A stretch of DNA of 5,376 nucleotides from Victivallales bacterium (GTDB lineage Bacteria; Verrucomicrobiota; Lentisphaeria; Victivallales; UBA1829): positions 1 to 5,376 of the forward strand of contig JAEEQO010000195.1 of NCBI GenBank assembly GCA_016285335.1, given 5' to 3'. Below the pieces are notes generated by a model. That model was given only the letters and a program-made list of their open reading frames with translations. It was not told the origin of the DNA and did no database searches. Position 1 is the stretch's first letter. The number at the start of each line of letters is the position of its first letter. The position numbers were made by a program, and so were the translations under genes. This document shows, piece by piece, positions 1 through 5,376 of this stretch.

Positions 1-1633
1 CGTCGGCGCCGTAGGTCTCGATGACCTTCAGCGGGTCGGGCGAGTTGCCGAGGGACTTGCTGAGCTTGCGGCCGAGTTCGTCGCGGATGATGCTGGTGAA
101 GTAGACGTTGCGGAACGGCAGGTCGCCCTTGAACTCGTAGCCCGCCATGATCATGCGCGCGACCCAGAAGAAGATGATGTCCGGGCCGGTCACGAGGTCG
201 TTGGTCGGGTAGAAGTATTTGAGCTCGGCGGTGTCTTCCGGCCAGCCCATGATGGAGAAGGGCCACAGCCAGGAGCTGAACCACGTGTCGAGCACGTCTT
301 CCTCCTGATACCAGCCGTCGCCTTCGGGCGGGTTCACGCCCACGTAGACTTCGCGGTTCTCGTCGTTCACGTCGCCGCGGTACCACGCCGGGATGCGGTG
401 TCCCCACCAGATCTGGCGGCTGATGCACCAGTCCTGAATGTTCTCCATCCAGTGGAAATAGGTCTTCGCCCAGCGGTCGGGATAGAACTTGATCGCGCCG
501 GAGCGGACCGCCTCGATGGCGGGCTTCGCGAGCTCGTCCATGCGGACGAACCACTGGTCGCTGAGGAGCGTTTCGATCTCCACGCCGCCGCGCTCGGAGA
601 AGCCGACGTTGTGCACGATGTCCTCGATCTTTTCGAGGAGGCCGAGGGCTTCCATGTCAGCGACGCACTGCTTGCGGCACTCGTAGCGGTCGAGACCGGC
701 GTACTTGCCGCATTGGGCGTTCATGGAACCGTCGCGGTTCATGACGTTGATGAATTCGAGGTTGTGGCGCTTGCCGACCTGGTAGTCGTTCGGGTCGTGG
801 GCGGGGGTGATCTTCACGCAGCCGGTGCCTTTTTCCGGGTCGGCGTGCTCGTCCTCGATGATCGGGATCTTGCGGTCGGTGAGCGGCAGGTTCACGGTCT
901 TGCCGACCAGGTGCTTGTAGCGCGGATCGCCGGGCGGGACCGCCACGGCGGTGTCGCCGAACATGGTCTCGGGACGCGTGGTGGCGACGACGAGATAGCC
1001 GGAACCGTCGGTGAGCGGGTAGCGGAAATGCCAGAATTTGCCCTTCACCTCGCGGTAGATGACTTCCTCGTCGGAGAGCGCGCTCTGGGCGGCGGGGCAC
1101 CAGTTCACCATGCGCTTGCCGCGGTAGATGTAGCCTTTTTCATAGAGCTGGACGAACACCTTGCGGACGGCGGCGCTGAGGCCCTCGTCCATGGTGAAGC
1201 GCTCGCGGTCCCAGTCGCAGGAGGTGCCGAGCTTGCGGAGCTGCCTGATGATGGTGCCGCCGTAGAGCTTCTTCCACTCCCAGACGCGTTCGATGAACTT
1301 TTCGCGGCCGAGGGCGCGGCGGTCGACGCCTTCCTTCTCGCGGAGGACCTTGTCGACTTTGCTCTCCGTGGCGATGCCGGCGTGGTCGGTGCCGGGGAAC
1401 CAGCAGACTTCCTCGCCCATCATGCGGTGCCAGCGGATCAGGATGTCCTGAAGCGTGTTGTTCAGGACGTGGCCCATGGTGAGGATGCCGGTCACGTTCG
1501 GCGGCGGGATGACGATGGAATAGGGCTTCTTGTCGGGATTCGGAACACCGTGGAAGCGCTTGTTCGCTTCCCATTCGGCGTACCATTTTTCTTCGATCTC
1601 GGCGGGCAGATATGCTTTCGGCATTTCCGGCAT
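1..1633 (-). CDS. valS: Valyl-tRNA synthetase, N-terminal part (runs off left edge)
   Basis: Class I aminoacyl-tRNA synthetase that charges tRNA-Val with valine in the cytoplasm and edits mischarged threonine. Seen here, numbered from the start at 1633: a PPPNVTG segment followed by the HIGH-type ATP-binding motif as TMGH (about residues 52-55), GTDHAGIATE (81-90), NWCPAAQSALSDEEV (177-191), the CP1 editing-domain signature TTRPETM (218-224), a DVLDTWFSS segment, a GPDIIFFWVARM segment, and the second catalytic motif as KLSKS (523-527, bases 53-67). About 544 codons are present out of the roughly 870-950 usual for the family; the anticodon-binding and C-terminal coiled-coil regions lie outside the window. 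An upstream in-frame ATG at 1648 would add five residues (METVI). I prefer 1633 because GGAG lies nine bases before it, whereas 1648 has no clear ribosome binding site, and the protein beginning MPEMPKAY fits the family N-terminus. The gene is divergent from rpoN. Identity is very sure; the start is moderately sure. Confidence 0.97.
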   Translation of the reverse strand, partial: MPEMPKAYLPAEIEEKWYAEWEANKRFHGVPNPDKKPYSIVIPPPNVTGILTMGHVLNNTLQDILIRWHRMMGEEVCWFPGTDHAGIATESKVDKVLREKEGVDRRALGREKFIERVWEWKKLYGGTIIRQLRKLGTSCDWDRERFTMDEGLSAAVRKVFVQLYEKGYIYRGKRMVNWCPAAQSALSDEEVIYREVKGKFWHFRYPLTDGSGYLVVATTRPETMFGDTAVAVPPGDPRYKHLVGKTVNLPLTDRKIPIIEDEHADPEKGTGCVKITPAHDPNDYQVGKRHNLEFINVMNRDGSMNAQCGKYAGLDRYECRKQCVADMEALGLLEKIEDIVHNVGFSERGGVEIETLLSDQWFVRMDELAKPAIEAVRSGAIKFYPDRWAKTYFHWMENIQDWCISRQIWWGHRIPAWYRGDVNDENREVYVGVNPPEGDGWYQEEDVLDTWFSSWLWPFSIMGWPEDTAELKYFYPTNDLVTGPDIIFFWVARMIMAGYEFKGDLPFRNVYFTSIIRDELGRKLSKSLGNSPDPLKVIETYGAD

Positions 1634-1642
1634 GATAACAGT

Positions 1643-1646
1643 CTCC
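1643..1646 (-). promoter_or_regulatory. valS ribosome binding site (GGAG), decides the start
   Basis: On the minus strand GGAG lies nine bases upstream of the ATG at 1633-1631. The earlier in-frame ATG at 1648-1646 overlaps this GGAG and has only AT-rich sequence with no purine-rich Shine-Dalgarno before it. This favours 1633 as the true start. Confidence 0.55.
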
Positions 1647-1669
1647 ATGATGTATCGGATGTTTCAAAA

Positions 1670-1679
1670 TAAACGTTTA
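1670..1679. repeat. 10-bp perfect palindrome TAAACGTTTA at the valS transcription start region
   Basis: A perfect inverted repeat of ten bases sits just downstream of the valS -10 box, about where transcription should begin. Its position would suit a small operator, but a 10-bp AT-rich palindrome can occur by chance in such a region and I recognise no regulator with this site. Confidence 0.25.
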
Positions 1680-1685
1680 ACACAT

Positions 1686-1714
1686 AATATAGCACCGTTT
1701 CGCCCATTTTCCCA
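1686..1714 (-). promoter_or_regulatory. Candidate sigma-70 promoter for valS
   Basis: Read on the minus strand, a good -10 box TATATT (1691-1686; the overlapping TATTAT at 1689-1684 is an equal alternative) lies 17 bases downstream of a poor -35 TGGGAA (1714-1709, three of six matches to TTGACA). Transcription would begin near 1680, giving a leader of about 45 bases before the start at 1633. The leader is too short for a T-box riboswitch, so no tRNA-sensing attenuation of valS is visible. The -10 is convincing and the -35 is weak. Confidence 0.45.
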
Positions 1715-1744
1715 TAAAATAATAGAAAAAGAGAGCGCTTTTTT

Positions 1745-1773
1745 TTGAAAAAAAGGCGTTTCGGGGGTATAGT
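1745..1773 (+). promoter_or_regulatory. Near-consensus sigma-70 promoter for rpoN and the downstream gene
   Basis: A -35 box TTGAAA (1745-1750, five of six matches) is followed after exactly 17 bases by a -10 box TATAGT (1768-1773, five of six matches). The sequence upstream is AT-rich with A- and T-runs, resembling an UP element or a bent-DNA region, and the -35 lies inside a T8-G-A7 run. Transcription should start near 1780, about 30 bases before the ATG at 1810. The promoter implies housekeeping-sigma transcription of rpoN. No -24/-12 (TGGC-N-TTGC type) element for sigma-54 autoregulation is visible in this interval. Confidence 0.7.
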
Positions 1774-1809
1774 ATGGTGTATTTTATTATTCAATCTCCG
1801 GGAAACGAA

Positions 1810-3288
1810 ATGGATCACAATCTCGTCCAAGGCGCCAGTCAGAGTCTGGAACAGACCCACGTGCTTTCGCCTCAGCATCTTCAGGCGCTGAAGGCGCTCC
1901 AGGCTCCGCTCATGGAGTTGTCCGGCTCGTTTGCGGAGGTCCTGGCGGAAAACCCGCTCATCACGACCGAGGACGACGAGGATTTCGAGGACGAACCGGA
2001 ACAGGAACCCGGAGCGGAAGAGCATCCGTCGCCGGACGATGCTCCGGTCGAGAGCCTGGACGAGAACCGTCTGGACTACGACGAGGAGCTGGGGCGCATC
2101 CTGGAGGATGACGACGCCTGGGCAGCGGTCCGGCAGGAGGACGACGCCGAGCTCTCCGGCGACAGCAGCGAGGCTGAGAAACGCCGCGAATACATGTTCA
2201 ATTCCCTGACGCAGGAGGCGTCTTTGCAGGAAATCCTCATGGACCAGCTCAGCACGGAGGACTGCACGCCGGAAGTCCGCCGCGCCGCAGAAGAAGTCAT
2301 CGGCAACATCGACGACGACGGCTTTTTCCGCAGCGTGCCCGCCGAGATCGCACAGGCGGTGCCGTGCACGCTGGAGATCGCCGAGGAAGCGCTCCGGCTC
2401 GTGCAGACGTTCGACCCGCCCGGGATCGGGGCCCGAACCATTCAGGAATGCCTGCTGATCCAGCTCGACCGCGCGGGGAAGAACACCGAAAAGCTGACCG
2501 AGCTTGTGAACAGCCACCTGGATGACCTCGAACACAACCGCCTGCCGAAGATCGCGAAGGAGATGGGCGTGACCGTGGCCGACGTGAAGGACATGGAGGA
2601 CGAGATACGGCGCGTCTGCGACCCGCGGCCCGCGGCGAATCTTACGCAGTCCCGCACCGAATACTGCCCCGTCGAGGTCACGATCGAACGAAACGGCGAC
2701 GGATTCACCGTGCGTCCGAACCGCGAGAACGAGCCCCGTTTCCTGATCCCGAACCGTTACATGAAGCTGCTGGACGACCCGCTGACCGACCAGGAGACGC
2801 GCGAATACATTCTGAAGAACCTGAAGAGCCTGATGGAGATCCGCAAGGCGATCGCCGACCGGGAAAGCACCATCGTCCGCATCGCGAAAGTGATCGCGGA
2901 CCAGCAGTACGATTTCTTTGACAAGGGGCCGGAACACCTCCGCCCCATGACCATGCGGGACGTGGCGGACCGTCTCGGCGTCCACGAGACGACCGTGAGC
3001 CGCGCCATCGCGAACAAATACATGGCGACGCCCGCCGGTACGATCAAGTTCCGCGACTTCTTCACGGGCGGCTACCAGAACACGGAAGGCGAGGACGTCT
3101 CCAGCTCGGCGGTCAAGGAATACATCCGCGAGGCCGTCGCGAACGAAAACCCGGCGCATCCTCTCTCCGACCAGAAGATCGTCGAGGGGCTGAAGAAGAA
3201 AGGCCTGGACGTCGCCCGCCGCACCGTGGCGAAATACCGCGAGGAACTCGGCATCCCGTCCTCGCAGGGAAGGAAGCAGTACACATGA
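1810..3288 (+). CDS. rpoN: RNA polymerase sigma-54 factor
   Basis: Alternative sigma factor that directs core RNA polymerase to -24/-12 promoters and needs AAA+ enhancer-binding activators to open DNA. The protein is 492 residues from 1810, close to the usual 450-500. Region I is at about 4-50 (VLSPQHLQALKALQ, ending in LAENPLI) and is the activator-responsive part. A very acidic region II follows at about 54-123. The core-binding domain is at roughly 125-320, with IDDDGFF and FDPPGIGARTIQECL segments. The helix-turn-helix is at about 384-405 (DVADRLGVHETTVSRAIANKYM), followed by DFFTGG (416-421). The -24-recognising RpoN box ARRTVAKYRE is intact at 469-478. An in-frame ATG at 1774 would add 12 residues, but it abuts the -10 box of the promoter and so would lie upstream of the transcript; 1810 also matches the family N-terminus. 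The site before 1810 (GGGA, six-base gap) is weak. The stop overlaps the next gene's start as ATGA. Confidence 0.97.
   Translation: MDHNLVQGASQSLEQTHVLSPQHLQALKALQAPLMELSGSFAEVLAENPLITTEDDEDFEDEPEQEPGAEEHPSPDDAPVESLDENRLDYDEELGRILEDDDAWAAVRQEDDAELSGDSSEAEKRREYMFNSLTQEASLQEILMDQLSTEDCTPEVRRAAEEVIGNIDDDGFFRSVPAEIAQAVPCTLEIAEEALRLVQTFDPPGIGARTIQECLLIQLDRAGKNTEKLTELVNSHLDDLEHNRLPKIAKEMGVTVADVKDMEDEIRRVCDPRPAANLTQSRTEYCPVEVTIERNGDGFTVRPNRENEPRFLIPNRYMKLLDDPLTDQETREYILKNLKSLMEIRKAIADRESTIVRIAKVIADQQYDFFDKGPEHLRPMTMRDVADRLGVHETTVSRAIANKYMATPAGTIKFRDFFTGGYQNTEGEDVSSSAVKEYIREAVANENPAHPLSDQKIVEGLKKKGLDVARRTVAKYREELGIPSSQGRKQYT
3214..3243 (+). other. RpoN box, sigma-54 -24 promoter element recognition motif
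   Basis: Encodes ARRTVAKYRE, the ten-residue signature of sigma-54 that reads the GG of the -24 element. All ten positions match the canonical motif, so promoter specificity should be conventional despite the otherwise divergent sequence. Confidence 0.93.
3270..3276 (+). promoter_or_regulatory. Ribosome binding site inside the end of rpoN for the membrane protein gene
   Basis: The purine-rich run AAGGAAG, containing AGGA, lies about ten bases upstream of the ATG at 3285 and within the last codons of rpoN. It supports 3285 as the start and gives the downstream gene its own initiation site next to the ATGA overlap, as expected for coupled re-initiation. Confidence 0.6.
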
Positions 3289-5376
3289 AAAACCCGGTTT
3301 CCACATTCATAGCGCGCCACGGACGGCTTTGGAACACATTTCTGTTCCTCGTCGTCCTGCTCACGGCGTTTGCGTTCCGCACATACCACTACAATGTCTC
3401 CGTGAAGATGCTGGGCGAGATGATCGGCGACGTGCAGCCGGACAAGGTCCAGCACCGCTCGTTCTTCGAGTATTTCCTGCCGCTTCACCACAACAATTTC
3501 TCGCCGTTCACCATTGAGAGCGCCATGATGTTCTCCTATTCGCAGGACATCGCCGAGGGGAAAGGCGTGCCGGAGCGCGACGAGACGCTGAAGCACATGG
3601 AGGACATCCCGCCGTACGCGCAGATGAACATGGCGCTGGAGTGGTTCCTCGGCTGGGGCTGGCGGATCAAGCAGAAGATCGCGCCGGACCCGGAGCCGGA
3701 GGCGTTCGAGAAAAGGTTCCAGGACCACCCGTACATGGCGCAGTGGATGAGCGCGCAGATCCGATTGTGGGCGTCGCTCACGTCCGCGTTCATCTTTCTG
3801 TGGCTCCTGCTGCTGAAATGCCCGCGCAAACTGGCGTTCTGGGGAGCGTTCCTGCACGCCGTGGCGCTGTCGGCGATCGCGCGGTCGACGGGGCAGGACC
3901 TGGTGCGCGGCGAATTCTGCATCCCGCTGATCACGCTGACGTTCGTGCTGGCGGCGTGGTGCAACGCCCGGGCGCGGTGGTGGAAGGCGCCGATCGTCTT
4001 CGCCGTGGTGTTCCTGGCATTCATCGCATGGGACCTGTGCCAGATGATCTTCTCCGCGTGGGCGCTGACCGAAGTCCTGCGGGCGGTCTGCGGATTCCGG
4101 ATGAAACGCGGACTGCTGTATACCTGGATCGCCATTGCCGCGGCCGTGCTGCTGAACGCGCTGATTGTGCCGTTCAACATCACCTACGGGCTGATCCATG
4201 CGCCGATCCTGTGGGTGGCGCTGCCGTCGCTCTTCTGCTGCTATGCGTTGCAGGAAGTCGGCGTGAAGCTGAACCTGAGCCGCGGACGCCGCATCGCGCT
4301 GATGCTGGCGGTGCCGGTCCTGGCGGCGGCCCTGTACGTGAACTGGGCGCAGTTCGGCAACACGCCGGAATACGCCTCGAACTACAGCCATTTCTCCGAG
4401 GCGATGAAGGCGAAACTCCGGTTCAACAACGTGAAGCCGGCGAACGCCCTGCTGCTGAACTACGACGCCCGCATCATGTGGACGCCGTCCATGCACTCCG
4501 CCACGTGGGAGATCGCGTCGACGTTCTTCCCGAGCCTCATTTTCGGGCGGACGCTCCAGTTCGGCCTGTTCCGTTTCCTGTTCGGCCTTCTGCCGGTCAC
4601 GCTCGCGCTGTACGCCGTGCTGATGCTGGGGCTGACGCTGTTCCGCATCCCGCGGACCGAGTTCATGAAGACGCTGTCGCGGACATTCCAGCCGAACGTC
4701 TTCACGATCGGGTTCATCGTCGGGTTCATCTACATCGTGCGCTATCATGAGTTCGTGATCCTGTTTCTGTGCGTTTCCCTGCCGATGCTCGTGCTCAGCT
4801 ACCTGCGGGCGTTCCGCCATGCTCCGTGGAAGGTCGACCCGGGCGAGGCGTACACGGTGCTGTTCGCCCGGCCGCGTCTGCTCAAATTTATCCGCGGCGT
4901 CCTGATCGCGGTGTTCTCGTTCATCCTTTTCTGGGAGACGGCGGCATCCATCGTGACGACCCGCCGGTACACGGGCGACGTGGCGTTCCGGGAGACTGCC
5001 ATGCTGATCATGTGGTTCCGCCAGCACAAGGACGCGGTCGCGGGCAAGGGCGTGGCGGCGAACTTCACGGTCGGGCCGATGCTGAAGGCGTACGCGGGGA
5101 CCGGGCTGGTCATGAACCCGCAGTTCGGCATGAAGCGCATTCGCGACGCCACGGAACAGTATTTGAACGCGATGTTCCACGGTTCCGAGCTCGACCTGGC
5201 GAAATACTGCGGCGAATACGGCGTGGACTACGTGGTCTACAACAAGGGCGCGGTCTTCTCCTACACACCATATTCGAACCGCTACATCGCCGGCGCGAAC
5301 GAGATCAGGACGGACTCCATCGTGAACCGGATGATCTCCGAACCGGACAGCCTGAACTGGTTCTACCGACTGGACG
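3285..5376 (+). CDS. Multi-pass membrane protein, possible GT-C (STT3-like) glycosyltransferase, 3' end missing
   Basis: The reading frame is open for 697 codons to the window edge. The N-terminus MKNPVSTFIARHGRLWN leads into a first membrane helix at about 15-31. A long polar stretch follows at 32-160, and then about ten further hydrophobic segments (roughly 161-177, 184-199, 212-226, 236-258, 278-300, 303-322, 336-352, 427-453, 471-485, 489-507, 535-553). The rest, from about 555 on, is soluble and contains YGVDYVVY (645-652). A large loop straight after helix 1, many helices, and a C-terminal soluble domain are the layout of GT-C enzymes that use lipid-linked sugars, such as STT3/PglB/AglB. 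The segment ARSTGQDLVRGEFCIPL (199-215) and the loop DIAEGKGVPERDE (88-100) recall the equivalent STT3 regions. However, the WWDYG motif of true oligosaccharyltransferases is not visible in the part present, so substrate and activity are unknown. The loop's catalytic acid could be Asp49, Asp53 or Glu62. The start is supported by a ribosome binding site and the ATGA overlap with rpoN, implying one operon. The coding region is very sure; the GT-C assignment is tentative, and a non-enzymatic membrane protein remains possible. Confidence 0.85.
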   Translation, partial: MKNPVSTFIARHGRLWNTFLFLVVLLTAFAFRTYHYNVSVKMLGEMIGDVQPDKVQHRSFFEYFLPLHHNNFSPFTIESAMMFSYSQDIAEGKGVPERDETLKHMEDIPPYAQMNMALEWFLGWGWRIKQKIAPDPEPEAFEKRFQDHPYMAQWMSAQIRLWASLTSAFIFLWLLLLKCPRKLAFWGAFLHAVALSAIARSTGQDLVRGEFCIPLITLTFVLAAWCNARARWWKAPIVFAVVFLAFIAWDLCQMIFSAWALTEVLRAVCGFRMKRGLLYTWIAIAAAVLLNALIVPFNITYGLIHAPILWVALPSLFCCYALQEVGVKLNLSRGRRIALMLAVPVLAAALYVNWAQFGNTPEYASNYSHFSEAMKAKLRFNNVKPANALLLNYDARIMWTPSMHSATWEIASTFFPSLIFGRTLQFGLFRFLFGLLPVTLALYAVLMLGLTLFRIPRTEFMKTLSRTFQPNVFTIGFIVGFIYIVRYHEFVILFLCVSLPMLVLSYLRAFRHAPWKVDPGEAYTVLFARPRLLKFIRGVLIAVFSFILFWETAASIVTTRRYTGDVAFRETAMLIMWFRQHKDAVAGKGVAANFTVGPMLKAYAGTGLVMNPQFGMKRIRDATEQYLNAMFHGSELDLAKYCGEYGVDYVVYNKGAVFSYTPYSNRYIAGANEIRTDSIVNRMISEPDSLNWFYRLD

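Larger units (their letters stand above)
1634..1809. other. AT-rich divergent intergenic region between valS and rpoN
   Basis: About 176 bases lie between the preferred starts of the two divergent genes. Base composition drops sharply from GC-rich coding DNA to A/T-rich sequence with A5, T8 and A7 runs. It holds the two candidate promoters, whose -35 boxes are about 30 bases apart, so both polymerases could bind without direct overlap. No terminator, small gene or RNA structure is evident. Confidence 0.8.

Noticed and set aside
398..1672. Long open frame on the plus strand, 424 codons, opposite valS
   Set aside because: It lies antisense to a clear valyl-tRNA synthetase with intact motifs; its product is low-complexity, rich in Ala, Val, Asp and Leu, as expected from the complement of GC-biased codons.
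1634..1680. Possible T-box leader for valS
   Set aside because: The predicted leader is only about 45 bases and lacks the specifier hairpin and T-box sequence, so tRNA-dependent control is not supported.
1735..1746. GCGC followed by T8, resembling a rho-independent terminator on the plus strand
   Set aside because: There is no GC-rich stem before the T-run and no plus-strand gene upstream to terminate; the run forms part of the rpoN -35 region.
1649..1809. Possible sigma-54 (-24/-12) promoter for rpoN autoregulation
   Set aside because: No TGGC and TTGC pair with the right spacing is visible; the sigma-70 type promoter explains the region better.
1492..3306. Open frame on the minus strand, 604 codons, spanning the valS start, the intergenic region and all of rpoN
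   Set aside because: It is antisense to rpoN and crosses both promoters; it matches no recognisable protein and is a shadow of third-position G/C bias.
3641..4750. Open frame on the plus strand, 369 codons, inside the membrane protein gene in another frame
   Set aside because: It is Arg/Ala/Gly/Pro-rich, has no ribosome binding site of note, and is fully contained in the supported gene.
3072..5180. Open frame on the minus strand, 702 codons, opposite the membrane protein gene
   Set aside because: The product is dominated by Arg, Gln, Glu and His with no domain-like pattern, while the opposite strand encodes a coherent membrane protein with a ribosome binding site and operon overlap.

Overview
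The window carries two divergent transcription units separated by a short AT-rich intergenic region. The left unit, on the minus strand, holds the N-terminal part of a valyl-tRNA synthetase gene (valS) that runs off the left edge. The right unit, on the plus strand, holds a complete RNA polymerase sigma-54 gene (rpoN). An ATGA stop/start overlap joins it to a large multi-pass membrane protein gene that runs off the right edge.

The genes are GC-rich with strong G/C third-position bias, while the roughly 176 bp between valS and rpoN is strikingly AT-rich. This sharpens the promoters and is typical of a bacterial chromosome. The gene order does not match the common proteobacterial rpoN-hpf-ptsN cluster. 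The protein style (ValRS with TMGH and KLSKS signatures, sigma-54 with a very acidic linker, an STT3-like membrane protein next to rpoN) makes a PVC-group bacterium such as a Lentisphaerota/Victivallales member plausible. That placement is an inference from memory of family style, not a demonstrated assignment.

Layout: 1-1633 (-) valS, 5' part; 1634-1809 intergenic, with a valS promoter candidate pointing left and a near-consensus sigma-70 promoter pointing right; 1810-3288 (+) rpoN; 3285-5376 (+) membrane protein with a GT-C/STT3-like layout, 3' end missing. The rpoN promoter overlaps the most upstream in-frame ATG (1774), which argues that translation starts at 1810. The valS gene similarly has a better-supported start at 1633 than at the first ATG (1648).

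Functionally, valS is housekeeping and appears to share only the intergenic region with the other genes. rpoN and the membrane protein look co-transcribed and translationally coupled. If the membrane protein is a cell-surface glycosylation enzyme, the pair may link sigma-54 output to envelope or surface-glycan work, but nothing in the sequence proves this. I saw no RNA genes, mobile elements, CRISPR arrays or tandem repeats.
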